Below are positions 1 through 8,112 of a stretch of 27,425 nucleotides of DNA, piece by piece. Every line of letters begins with the position of its first letter. The stretch's first letter is position 1. Position numbers and translations under genes: made by a program. The stretch is from DATDCV01 sp036524155 (GTDB lineage: Bacteria; Verrucomicrobiota; Verrucomicrobiia; Limisphaerales; UBA8199). A model generated the notes under the pieces. That model was not told where the DNA came from. It saw nothing but the letters and a program-made list of their open reading frames with translations, and searched no databases. Where the stretch lies: assembly GCA_036524155.1 (NCBI GenBank), contig DATDCV010000304.1:1-27425 (forward strand), given 5' to 3'.

Positions 1-410
1 GCGCGCGGAGCCCAGAGGGTGACGGGGCCGGTGCGGCTAACGGGCGCGAACGCCAGCCAGCGATCCCGCGACCACGTGGTCATCGGGTGCTGGACAACAA
101 TGGGCTTGACCCGGCAGCGACGCTCGGGAACTGCGGCGACCAGATCATCGAAGGCGGCCCGGCTCGGGCAGACGACATGCACGGTGATCTCAGCTTCGAG
201 GACCGCCAGGAGCTGTCGGTAAACTGGCGCCACGATACTCTTCGCCGAGGGTTCGTAGTGGATCACCAACTCGCGCAGGTGCCCGTCGCACTCGGAAAGC
301 ACCGGCCCGGACGGCGCGGGGTGTCGCTCGCGCCCGCCGGCCAGGGCCAGGAAGCAGGCGGCGATGATCAAGCCCAGAAACACACCTATGATATGCGGCC
401 AGCGATGCAT
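1..410 (-). CDS. Partial membrane-anchored protein, possibly agmatine/peptidyl-arginine deiminase-like (cut by window edge)
   Basis: An open frame starts at the ATG at 410-408 and runs off the left edge without a stop (136 codons visible). Residues 1-25 begin MHRWPHIIGVFLGLIIAA, a basic N-terminus followed by one hydrophobic stretch, so the protein is probably membrane-anchored or exported. About 70 residues further on there is HVVCPSRAAFDDLV and then HPMTTWSRDRWLAF. The latter resembles the W-x-R-D motif of the agmatine deiminase/peptidyl-arginine deiminase fold, but the catalytic Cys and His would lie outside the window. No good ribosome binding site precedes the ATG; the upstream base run is the arm of a palindromic repeat that starts 12 bp away. 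It sits 24 bp downstream of the hypothetical gene on the same strand, so the two were probably co-transcribed. The gene is likely real; the family call is tentative. Confidence 0.55.
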   Translation of the reverse strand, partial: MHRWPHIIGVFLGLIIAACFLALAGGRERHPAPSGPVLSECDGHLRELVIHYEPSAKSIVAPVYRQLLAVLEAEITVHVVCPSRAAFDDLVAAVPERRCRVKPIVVQHPMTTWSRDRWLAFAPVSRTGPVTLWAPR

Positions 411-421
411 AAGGGCCAGGT

Positions 422-524
422 GGCGCGCGAGACTTCAGTCCGCAGCAAGGTCCGATGACGAATCTCTACCGCCTGCAAACCCCTCCAATGCCTGATTATT
501 GCTGCGGACTGAAGTCCGCGCGCC
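422..524. repeat. Palindromic interspersed repeat, family A, copy 1
   Basis: The arms at 422-448 and 499-524 are near-perfect inverted repeats; the core of each reads GGACTTCAGTCCGCAGCAA on one strand. The left arm has one extra A relative to the right arm. Within each arm CGGACT-TC-AGTCCG is itself a small hairpin. A second copy with the same arms is at 19787-19893. The flanking sequence is GGCCAGG on the left and GGCCTGG on the right, an imperfect 6/7 direct repeat that may be a target duplication. The element supplies the stop codon and last 29 codons of the minus-strand gene ending at 435. Confidence 0.85.
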
Positions 525-1118
525 GGCCTGGATCGTCGCTATGCTCTGATCTTTGCGTGGAACAACCGTCGAGAAACTCAGCGCGGTGATCGCGCCGGGG
601 GCGGTTATGCGCATTGCCTTCAAGCCGTTCACCGGGGCTGTGTCCAACGCCGGGGATTGTGCCGCGGCCCCGGTGTCCTGAAGCAGGATCGAGATCAAAT
701 TGTTCGGCGGCAACTTTGTTCCGATCTGGAGGACGATGGTTTTGCTCTCGCCGGGGGCAAGCGCCACGGCCTGGTCTGTTTGCCAGAGCAAAGACGGCGT
801 TCGGACGACCCGCGATAGGGCGTCGGCCGGTGAAGTCGCGGACATGGCGAGGTGAACCGTCGCTCGAGCAGGGGTAGAATTAGTGTTTAGGGCCGCAAGC
901 TCGAGGACAGGCTCTTCCCCCGCAGAAAAGTTCCGATCGTCGGCAGGCTTCAAGGTGAATTCGACGCCGTTGGCAACCAGCGTCGGCCGGCTGATCTTCG
1001 GGGCCAGTGCGACCGGATCGTCGCCGGCGTCCAGGGAGTCGGGCCAAAATGCTGTTATGGTCAGTGCCGCGGTGCCAACGGCCACCGTGACCGCTGTCAA
1101 TAGTTCGTGTTTGTTCAT
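435..1118 (-). CDS. Hypothetical exported/membrane-anchored protein with repeat-derived C-terminus
   Basis: I do not recognise the family. The protein is 227 residues from the ATG at 1118. I preferred this to an ATG nine bases upstream because an AAGGA (minus strand, 1128-1132) lies nine bases before it. Residues 1-24 (MNKHELLTAVTVAVGTAALT) form a signal peptide or single membrane anchor. The body is rich in Thr, Ala, Pro and beta-type segments, such as FTLKPADDRNFSAGEEPVLE and SKTIVLQIGTKLPPNNLISI, suggesting an immunoglobulin-like extracellular beta sandwich. The last 29 residues, beginning GARTSVRSNNQ, are the translation of a palindromic repeat and contain the stop in its far arm. The native C-terminus has therefore probably been replaced or extended. 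The deiminase-like gene follows 24 bp downstream on the same strand. Confidence 0.6.
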   Translation of the reverse strand: MNKHELLTAVTVAVGTAALTITAFWPDSLDAGDDPVALAPKISRPTLVANGVEFTLKPADDRNFSAGEEPVLELAALNTNSTPARATVHLAMSATSPADALSRVVRTPSLLWQTDQAVALAPGESKTIVLQIGTKLPPNNLISILLQDTGAAAQSPALDTAPVNGLKAMRITAPGAITALSFSTVVPRKDQSIATIQAGARTSVRSNNQALEGFAGGRDSSSDLAAD

Positions 1119-1206
1119 AGCTGCCATTCCTTTCGCTTTTTCGTGTGATCGTTGTTGACGGTTCTCGTGGAACCTTGCTGATTTCTACGCCGGGCGGCGC
1201 GAATAG

Positions 1207-1235
1207 TTGTCAGGTGCACGTAGGCAAGATGTAAA
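1207..1235 (+). promoter_or_regulatory. Candidate sigma-70-type promoter for the phosphorylase gene
   Basis: TTGTCA at 1207-1212 (5/6 match to the -35 consensus) is followed after 17 bases by TGTAAA at 1230-1235 (4/6 match to -10). It lies in the 191-bp divergent gap, about 75 bases ahead of the ATG at 1310. Only sequence similarity supports it. Confidence 0.3.
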
Positions 1236-1309
1236 AGATTTGTGCGGCGGACATTTGTGTTTCCCGCGGACCACGCCCGGTTTAGCTTTCGTCAGTCGGC
1301 GCGGGAAGC

Positions 1310-2026
1310 ATGGACTCGAAAAAAGCAGCAGCGGATGCGGCCCAACCGGGCACCAAGCTCACCCCCCCAACCGGGGGTGTATCACGGCCATCGGTGCTGG
1401 TCTGCTTCGCCGTCAAAGAGGAGGCGGCGCCATTCAGGCGAGCGACATCCGCTTGCGCCGCCATCCGGGTGCTGATCACCGGGATAGGACGCCGAAACGC
1501 GGAGCGGTCGTTGAAGGAAGCTCTGTTGCAGCAACGCCCGAAGTTGGTCGTCAGTGCCGGTTTTGCCGGTGGCCTGAGATCGGATTTGCCCTCCGGCACG
1601 ACCCTGTTCGCCGCTGACCCCGAGGCGGCGCTGGACGCGCCACTCGCTGCCGCGGGGGCCCGCCGCGGGAAGTTTCACTGCGCCGAATCTGTGGCGGTCA
1701 CGGCGGCGGAAAAACAGGCGCTCGGAGTCGAGACCGGGGCCGACGCGGTGGAAATGGAGTCGGAATTCATCCGTGCCATCTGCCGCCAGGCCGGCATCCC
1801 GAGCGCAACCGTGCGGGTGATTCTGGATACAGTCGAGCAGGACCTGCCGCTGGACTTCAACCGCCTGATGACCAAAGAAGATCGCCTGCACGGCGGGAAA
1901 TTAGCGTGGGCAATTGCCAAGGCCCCGCGGAAGATACCGGCCCTGTTGGAATTTCAGAAACAAACGCGGGCAGCCGCCGGGCGCCTTGCACAAGCGCTCG
2001 ATAAGGCGTTGGGCACTCTCCGCTAA
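1310..2026 (+). CDS. Phosphorylase-superfamily protein (nucleosidase/nucleoside phosphorylase fold)
   Basis: This is a 238-residue protein of the PNP/UDP phosphorylase superfamily, whose members cleave N-glycosidic bonds of nucleosides (MTA/SAH nucleosidase, purine nucleoside phosphorylase) or act in hopanoid side-chain formation. Visible family marks are VLITGIG (54-60), VVSAGFAGGL (80-89) near the phosphate/ribose site, AVEMES (146-151) with the ribose-binding Met-Glu pair, and RVILD (169-173) with an Asp in the place of the base-binding catalytic Asp. Residues 1-27 are a non-conserved, Pro/Ala-rich extension. There is no signal peptide, so it is cytoplasmic. The length fits the family. No hopanoid or squalene gene is nearby, so the hopanoid-associated subfamily cannot be assigned. 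The next gene begins 103 bp later on the same strand. The fold is fairly certain and the substrate unknown. Confidence 0.75.
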   Translation: MDSKKAAADAAQPGTKLTPPTGGVSRPSVLVCFAVKEEAAPFRRATSACAAIRVLITGIGRRNAERSLKEALLQQRPKLVVSAGFAGGLRSDLPSGTTLFAADPEAALDAPLAAAGARRGKFHCAESVAVTAAEKQALGVETGADAVEMESEFIRAICRQAGIPSATVRVILDTVEQDLPLDFNRLMTKEDRLHGGKLAWAIAKAPRKIPALLEFQKQTRAAAGRLAQALDKALGTLR

Positions 2027-2128
2027 CACTGCGAAACGGGCGCCTGGCCGGTCTCCGGACTTTGACATTCCCTCGAAGCGGCACATTCCGAATTGCGTCG
2101 GTCAAGACGGGCGGTGCAGACTGCAACC

Positions 2129-4669
2129 ATGCGAACTTCGAACCTGAGCTGGCGGCCATCAGGAACCCCGGCCAATCGGCCCGCTCTACTGCAAGCCGCC
2201 CGGGCATTCATGACGGCGGCTTTGTTGGTGAACGTTTCGCTGCCCGGGGCGCGCGCGGACAACCGTCCTGCCGCAGTGGATCTGCGGCCCCGGTTCGACC
2301 AGTGGGGGCTCCAGCGCAGCTTGCAGCGCGACCGGCCCACTTGCTCGGTGTTCACCGTCGCAGGCGCGCTCGAATTCGCGGTGGCCACTAAACAAGGTCA
2401 TACGCCGCGTTTGAGCGTTGAATTCCTGAACTGGGCCGCGAACAAGACCTGCGGAGACCGGGAGGACGGCGGTTTCTTTTCCGATCTGTGGAGAGGCTAC
2501 GCGGCGTACGGCATCTGTACCACCGGTGATTATCCGTATCAGACCAAATTCGACCCGGCGGGCACGCCGCCGCCAGAAGCGTTTGCGGATGCCAAAACCC
2601 GGCTCGGGCTCGGCCTGCGCCTCAATTGGATCAAAGAATGGAACGTAAATACAGGGCTGACTGACGCACATCTCGAAGCCATAGAACGCACCCTGGCCGC
2701 CGGTTGGCCTGTCTGCGGCGGATTCCGCTGGCCAAAACAGGAGCGATGGGTGAACGACGTGCTGCAAATGTGCCCGGCCAACGCCGTGCGTGATGGGCAT
2801 AGCGTGCTGCTCGTCGGATACCGGAACGACAGCTCCCAACCCGGCGGCGGGGTTTTTATCTTCCGGAACACCGCCCACGGAGGGGCCGACGGGTTTATGC
2901 CCTTCGCCTACGCGCAGGACTACATGAACGACGCCGTTTGGGTTGATTACGAATCACGGCCGAAGCAAACAGGCACGGCCGCGACACCAGGCCTGCCCTA
3001 TCGCGACCCCCTGGGCGGTTTTCTGAACCTGTCCGCCGGTCGCAGCCGCCGCATCTCGAGCAACGAACAGCCCAAATGGAATGACGCGAACCTGGATATG
3101 AACATTCTCCCGCCAGGTAAATCGATCGAAATGCCCGTTCTCGAGGGACCCGGTGTCATCACGCATATTTGGCTCACCAGCCACGCCGGCCGCGTTAACG
3201 AGCTCAACGCTCTGAGCCTTCGGATTTACTGGGATGGCCGCAAAGAGCCGGGCGTGGAGGCGCCGCTCGGCGAGTTTTTCGCGGTCGGCCAGGGAAAACC
3301 GGCAACCGTCGAGAGTGTGCCGGTGCAAGTCTCGCCTTCAGGCGCGCTGAGTTGTTATTGGCGGATGCCGTTCGCCAAATCCGCGCGCATCGTGGTTGCC
3401 AACGACAACCCGGACCGAACCACGGGACTCTATTGGCAGGTGGACTGGGAGGAGCTCGAAGATTTGCCCGAGGGGACGCCTTATTTCCACGCGCGCTATC
3501 GCCAGGAATACCCGGCCGTCGCGGGAAGCGATTACGTCGTCGCCGACCTGGAAGGAGCCGGCAGTTACGTCGGCACGGTAATGAGTGTCACGCTCGGCCA
3601 GGACGGCTGGTGGGGCGAGGGCGACGATTTTTTTTACATCGACGGCGAAACGGTGCCCAGCCTGCAGGGCACAGGCAGCGAAGATTACTTCAATGATGCC
3701 TGGGGTTTCCGGCCCCGCACCGGACATTGGTTCGGGCAGCCGCGCTGGCAGGGGGACGTCGCGGGCAACAGTGGCATCGCTTATCGCTGGCACATTCTCG
3801 ACCCGGTCGGATTCACGAAATCGCTGAAGGTTGCCCTCGAGCACAAAGGCAATCGCGCCGAGGATACCGAGGGTTTCTATCTCGAGCGACCGGACTTCAT
3901 CAATAGCGTTGCCTTCTGGTACCAAACCGGAACACCAAAGTCGTTCGGCGTCCTGCCCCCTTATCCGGAGAGGGGCGTGCCGTGGCAACATCATCACCTG
4001 GTGCCCGCGCTGAAACAGGCGCGGGCCACCGGGAAGATCAAACCGCGCGTCGATTTCGCCGGCATGTTCGGCGCCCGACCCGTCGTGCTCTGGACCAACA
4101 CCGTTCGAGACGCGCGGCTAACCATCCCGTTTTCAGTCGCTGAAGCCGGCCGCTATGCGGTGCGGCTTACCGCCGTCGCCGCCCCCGATTACGGCCTCTA
4201 CGACATCGAGCTCGACGGCAAAACGGCGCTCGCGCGGACTGATTTTCGGGCGCCGGATTTCGACGAATCGGATCTCGGGCTGGGCACCCACGACCTCGGC
4301 TCCGGCGAGCATGCGCTCTCCTTCCGGGCTCTGGCGGTCGAGGGGAAAAAGGCCCGGCCGCTGGCTGTCGAGATGCTGAACCTGCTGCGGCTGCCATCGG
4401 AAGCAACCCGCGCCGTCAAAACCCACAACGAAGCCCATTTCATCCGCCTGGGGATCGGGCGGGCGGTCTACGCGTATCGGCTGGCGAATGGCGCGCTGCC
4501 GGCCTCCCTGGACACCCTCGTGCAGGCGGGCCTGCTGCCGGCCCGTTACCTGGCCGACGAAAACCACCGGCCGCTGCGCTGCCGGCGCGAAGGCGATTTT
4601 CTCGTTGTCGAAAGCGACGGCCCGGAACCGTGGGCCTATCGCTGGCAAGGCCTTGATGCCAGGCGCTGA
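2129..4669 (+). CDS. Secreted papain-like (C1) peptidase fused to a GH172/DUF2961 glycosidase domain
   Basis: The ATG at 2129 gives 846 residues; a TTG 36 bases upstream is possible but less likely. Residues 20-43 form a signal peptide ending PGARA. Residues 48-278 are a papain-fold peptidase: Gln66 lies six residues before Cys72 (QRDRPTCSVFT, the papain Gln19/Cys25 spacing), with His224 in DGHSVLLVGY and Asn247 in FIFRNT. Residues ~300-620 are a DUF2961/GH172 domain with SSNEQPKWN, EGPGVITHIW and GTGSEDYF. Glu497 (WWGEGDD) and Glu518 (GSEDY) are 21 residues apart, the spacing I recall for the catalytic pair of the characterised alpha-fructofuranosidase of this family. A beta-rich domain of about 100 residues follows (AGRYAVRLTAV, GEHALSFRAL). 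The last ~80 residues resemble the C-terminal part of pseudopilin-type proteins. Both active sites look intact. The product would be exported and could act on glycans and protein; the substrate is unknown. Confidence 0.85.
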   Translation: MRTSNLSWRPSGTPANRPALLQAARAFMTAALLVNVSLPGARADNRPAAVDLRPRFDQWGLQRSLQRDRPTCSVFTVAGALEFAVATKQGHTPRLSVEFLNWAANKTCGDREDGGFFSDLWRGYAAYGICTTGDYPYQTKFDPAGTPPPEAFADAKTRLGLGLRLNWIKEWNVNTGLTDAHLEAIERTLAAGWPVCGGFRWPKQERWVNDVLQMCPANAVRDGHSVLLVGYRNDSSQPGGGVFIFRNTAHGGADGFMPFAYAQDYMNDAVWVDYESRPKQTGTAATPGLPYRDPLGGFLNLSAGRSRRISSNEQPKWNDANLDMNILPPGKSIEMPVLEGPGVITHIWLTSHAGRVNELNALSLRIYWDGRKEPGVEAPLGEFFAVGQGKPATVESVPVQVSPSGALSCYWRMPFAKSARIVVANDNPDRTTGLYWQVDWEELEDLPEGTPYFHARYRQEYPAVAGSDYVVADLEGAGSYVGTVMSVTLGQDGWWGEGDDFFYIDGETVPSLQGTGSEDYFNDAWGFRPRTGHWFGQPRWQGDVAGNSGIAYRWHILDPVGFTKSLKVALEHKGNRAEDTEGFYLERPDFINSVAFWYQTGTPKSFGVLPPYPERGVPWQHHHLVPALKQARATGKIKPRVDFAGMFGARPVVLWTNTVRDARLTIPFSVAEAGRYAVRLTAVAAPDYGLYDIELDGKTALARTDFRAPDFDESDLGLGTHDLGSGEHALSFRALAVEGKKARPLAVEMLNLLRLPSEATRAVKTHNEAHFIRLGIGRAVYAYRLANGALPASLDTLVQAGLLPARYLADENHRPLRCRREGDFLVVESDGPEPWAYRWQGLDARR

Positions 4670-4784
4670 ACCCTCCCCAGTTCCAACATTCGGTAATAGT
4701 ATATTTTAGGTTGTCGAATGCCAAAGACGGGTTATCGTCTCTGCACGCTTCTGCTTTCGCGACCGCACGGCGCGGAAGCTTCCT

Positions 4785-7700
4785 ATGCCCAGGAAATTGC
4801 CACAGACGACCGTTGCTGGAGAGCCGAGCCGGTTTTTCGGACTTTGGCCCGCGGCTAATCTCCTAATCCTTCTCAGCGCGCCCGCCTGGGGCGGGACCAA
4901 TGCTCCTGTGCTGTTCAACCGGGACATTCGCCCCATCCTTTCGGACAACTGTTTTCCCTGCCACGGTTTCGACGCGAGCAAGCGCAAGGCCGAGCTCAGG
5001 CTGGACACCGCGGAAGGCGCGACGACTCCGCACAAGGGGCGGCTGCCGATTAATGGCGGCGACCTCGAGACCAGCGAGGTTTGGCGGCGGGTTAGTTCGC
5101 GCGACCCGAAAATTCAGATGCCCCCGCCTGAATCGGCCAGAAAGCTAAAACCGGACGAAATCACGACCATCCGCGATTGGATCGTGCAAGGAGCCGCCTA
5201 TCAGAAGCATTGGGCGTTTGATCCTCCCGTCCGCCCCGAACCGCCGGCGGTCGCGGACCTCGCCTGGGTGCGCAACGAAATCGACCGGTTCATCCTTTCA
5301 ACCCTGGCCCATAGGGGCATGGCGCCTTCCCCCGAAGCCTCCAGGGAGACTCTTATCCGCCGGGTAACGCTTGACCTGACCGGGCTCCCGCCCGGTTTGG
5401 AGGAGGTGGACACGTTCCTCGCGGACCATTCGCCGGACGCGTACGAGAAACTGGTGGATCGTTTGCTGGCCTCTCCCCGGTACGGCGAGCAAATGGCGCG
5501 GTATTGGCTGGACGTGGCTCGCTACGGGGACACCCACGGGCTGCATCTCGATAACGAACGGTCGATCTGGCCCTATCGCGACTGGGTGGTTGCCGCCTTC
5601 AACGGCAATCTCCCGTTTGACCAATTCACCATCTGGCAACTGGCGGGCGACTTGCTGCCTGATGCGACCCGCGAGCAGAAAGTGGCCTCCGGGTTCAACC
5701 GCTGCAACGTCTCGACCAGCGAAGGCGGCGCCATCGACGAGGAATTCCAGGCACGCTACGCCGTGGACCGCGTCGAAACCACCTCGGCTGCGTGGCTGGG
5801 CCTGACGATGGGCTGCGCAGTTTGCCATGACCACAAACTGGATCCGATCACCCAAAAAGAATTCTACGAGGTCTTCGCCATCTTCAACAACCTCGCCGAC
5901 AAAGCGATGGACGGCAACGCGCTCTTGCCGCCGCCCTCGCTGCAACTGCCTACCCCTGCCCAGGAAAAAGAGGTCGCGGATCTTGACCCGCCGATTCGTG
6001 AATTTGAAAAACGCATCAAGGACCTGGCTGCTGCGCTCAAATACAACGATCCGGCGGCGCTGACCAATCTGGCGAAGCCCGAGCCCAGGGAAATCCTCTG
6101 GCTCGATGACGCTTTCCCGGCCAAAGCCGAAGTGACAGTCCTGCCGGCGGCCGAAACCAACTTCTGGATCGGGCGCACCAATGGCCAGGTGCTGCAAGGA
6201 GAGCGCAGCATTCATTTCTCGGGAAAGGGATTGCACCGGCTTTTCTTCACCAACGCCGAGCCGCTGGCCATCACCGCGGGCGACAGGCTTTTAGCCCATG
6301 TTTACCTGGACCCCACCAACCCTCCCCGCGCGCTCATGCTCGAGTTCCAAGCCGATGACTGGGACCACCGGGCGAACTGGGGCGAAGCGAACGCGATTGC
6401 TTCCGTCGACGATAAGCTCAAAGACGCAGCTCACGCCGGCACGCTGCCGGAAAGCAACCGATGGGTGCGGCTCGAAATCAGCGCCGCGAAACTCGGGTTC
6501 CGGCCGGGCACGAGGATCACCGGTTTGGGGTTGGTGCAGCTCGACGGCAACGTTTACTGGGACCAGGTGGGACAGGTCGAAGTGAACGATCCGGCCGAGA
6601 ATCCTGATTTGTCTTTGATTGCCTGGGAGAAATTCGAGAGAGAGTTGGGGGACAAATCCAAACTGCCGCAGGAGATCAAAGACTTGCTTCATAAGGAGGC
6701 CGCAAAACGCGAGGCGGCCGACCGGGAAAAACTCACCGGCTATTTTCTGGCCTGGGTGTATGCAGACATCGAATCCGGGCTGCCCAAGCTCCGGTCGGAG
6801 CGCAAGCCTCTGAAAGACCGGCGCGAGGCGTTGGAGAAAGAGATCAGTGCGACGATGGTTTCACAGGAGCTGGAAAAACCGCGGCCTACCTGGGTGCTGA
6901 CTCGCGGGCAGTATGACAAGCACGGCGAGCAGGTCGGCCCGGGAGTACCCGCTATCCTGCCTCCCCTGCCGAGTGGCGACGTGACCAACCGGCTGACGTT
7001 CGCCCGCTGGCTGACGGACCCACAACACCCGCTCACCGCGCGCGTCACCGTCAACCGGTTTTGGCAGCAGCTTTTTGGAACGGGCCTCGTGAAGACCTCC
7101 GAGGATTTCGGCACCCGAGGTGAATGGCCATCGCACCCCGAATTGCTGGACTGGCTGGCCACCGAGTTCAGCCATACCGGCTGGGATGTGAAACGAATGC
7201 TGCGGCTGATGGTCACCTCGGCGACGTATCGCCAGGACTCCCGCGTGACTCCGGCCCTGGCGCGGGTGGACCCGGAGAACCGATGGCTGGCACGGGGCCC
7301 GCGGCACCGCCTGGATGCGGAGGTGCTGCGGGATTACGCCCTCGACGCCAGCGGCCTGATCAACCTGAAGATGGGCGGCCGCGGTGTTCGGCCTTATCAG
7401 CCGCCGGGGATTTGGGAAGCCGTCGGCTACACCACCAGCAATACCGCCAAGTATGAGCAGGACCACGGGGACGCGCTCTACCGCCGCAGCCTCTACCTTT
7501 TTTGGAAGCGCACCGCCCCGCCTCCCACGATGACGACGTTCGATGCTCCTTCGCGCGAGCAATGCCGCGTTCGCCGCGAGCGAACCAACACCCCTTTGCA
7601 GGCACTCCTCACCATGAACGACCCCCAATACTTCGAAGCCGCCCGGCAGCTCGGCTACCGCATCTGGCACGACGGCGGCACGAACGACCTCGACCGCCTC

Positions 7701-7937
7701 CGCCTTGGCTTCCGCCTCATCACCGCTCGCCAGCCGACCAATGGCGAACTGGCCGTGCTATCGGAGACTCTTTCCGCCCAGCGCGGGCATTACGCCGCCG
7801 ACCCGGAAGCCGCCAGGAAAGTGGTCGCTGTCGGCGAGGCTCCCGTCCCCGACGATGTCCCTGCCCCCGAGTTGGCCGCTTACTCGATGATCGCCAACCT
7901 CCTGCTCAACCTCGATGAGGCCGTGACTCAAAACTGA
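4785..7937 (+). CDS. Planctomycete-type cytochrome c protein, PSCyt1-DUF1549-DUF1553
   Basis: This is a 1050-residue exported protein. A signal peptide (about 1-37, ending SAPAWG) is followed by a PSCyt1 domain with NRDIRPILSDNCFPCHG: Cys56, Cys59 and His60 bind heme c and Met112 (QMPPP) is a likely sixth ligand. Residues 162-372 are DUF1549 (PSCyt2), with DLTGLPP, YGEQMARYWLDVARY and a second CxxCH at 344-348 (CAVCH). Residues ~735-1000 are DUF1553 (PSD1), with RVTVNRFWQQLFG, MLRLMVTSATYRQ and NTPLQALLTMNDP. Between them, about residues 437-602, lies an extra beta-rich segment typical of a jelly-roll or laminin-G-like carbohydrate-binding domain (DDAFPAKAEV... GERSIHFSG... DWDHRANWGE). The family is very abundant in Planctomycetes and Verrucomicrobia and its biochemical function is not established. 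It is normally paired with DUF1501, as here (175 bp downstream). Confidence 0.93.
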   Translation: MPRKLPQTTVAGEPSRFFGLWPAANLLILLSAPAWGGTNAPVLFNRDIRPILSDNCFPCHGFDASKRKAELRLDTAEGATTPHKGRLPINGGDLETSEVWRRVSSRDPKIQMPPPESARKLKPDEITTIRDWIVQGAAYQKHWAFDPPVRPEPPAVADLAWVRNEIDRFILSTLAHRGMAPSPEASRETLIRRVTLDLTGLPPGLEEVDTFLADHSPDAYEKLVDRLLASPRYGEQMARYWLDVARYGDTHGLHLDNERSIWPYRDWVVAAFNGNLPFDQFTIWQLAGDLLPDATREQKVASGFNRCNVSTSEGGAIDEEFQARYAVDRVETTSAAWLGLTMGCAVCHDHKLDPITQKEFYEVFAIFNNLADKAMDGNALLPPPSLQLPTPAQEKEVADLDPPIREFEKRIKDLAAALKYNDPAALTNLAKPEPREILWLDDAFPAKAEVTVLPAAETNFWIGRTNGQVLQGERSIHFSGKGLHRLFFTNAEPLAITAGDRLLAHVYLDPTNPPRALMLEFQADDWDHRANWGEANAIASVDDKLKDAAHAGTLPESNRWVRLEISAAKLGFRPGTRITGLGLVQLDGNVYWDQVGQVEVNDPAENPDLSLIAWEKFERELGDKSKLPQEIKDLLHKEAAKREAADREKLTGYFLAWVYADIESGLPKLRSERKPLKDRREALEKEISATMVSQELEKPRPTWVLTRGQYDKHGEQVGPGVPAILPPLPSGDVTNRLTFARWLTDPQHPLTARVTVNRFWQQLFGTGLVKTSEDFGTRGEWPSHPELLDWLATEFSHTGWDVKRMLRLMVTSATYRQDSRVTPALARVDPENRWLARGPRHRLDAEVLRDYALDASGLINLKMGGRGVRPYQPPGIWEAVGYTTSNTAKYEQDHGDALYRRSLYLFWKRTAPPPTMTTFDAPSREQCRVRRERTNTPLQALLTMNDPQYFEAARQLGYRIWHDGGTNDLDRLRLGFRLITARQPTNGELAVLSETLSAQRGHYAADPEAARKVVAVGEAPVPDDVPAPELAAYSMIANLLLNLDEAVTQN

Positions 7938-8040
7938 GCTTCCCCATGGTCGCAGCACCTGTTCATTCACCCGAGATTGCCGCAGCCCGCGCAATGCTGG
8001 AACCGATCGCCCTCCCCGGCCCTCCCACAATAAAACACAA

Positions 8041-8101
8041 CGACGCTTCGACGCTTCAACGCTTTAACGCTTTAACGCTTTAACGCTTCAACAATTCGAC
8101 G
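8041..8101. repeat. Octamer tandem repeat upstream of the DUF1501 gene
   Basis: About seven consecutive 8-bp units share the pattern [CT][GA]ACGCTT: two CGACGCTT, one CAACGCTT, three TAACGCTT, then the decayed units CAACAATT and CGACG. The array ends 11 bases before the ATG at 8113, where a ribosome binding site and promoter would be expected. Its unit count could vary by slippage. Confidence 0.85.
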
Positions 8102-8112
8102 CCCCCCACCCA

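Noticed and set aside
87..458. A 123-codon plus-strand frame at the left edge.
   Set aside because: It is antisense to the partial deiminase-like gene, which has a proper membrane helix and a family-like motif, and its end is palindromic repeat sequence.
1207..1617. A plus-strand frame overlapping the start of the phosphorylase gene.
   Set aside because: It overlaps the conserved phosphorylase frame in another phase and shows no motif.
5298..6236. A 312-codon minus-strand frame inside the DUF1549/DUF1553 gene, and similar ones at 3338-3997, 6861-7670 and 20162-21496.
   Set aside because: All lie opposite strongly supported genes and have compositions rich in Arg, Gly and Ala without recognisable motifs.
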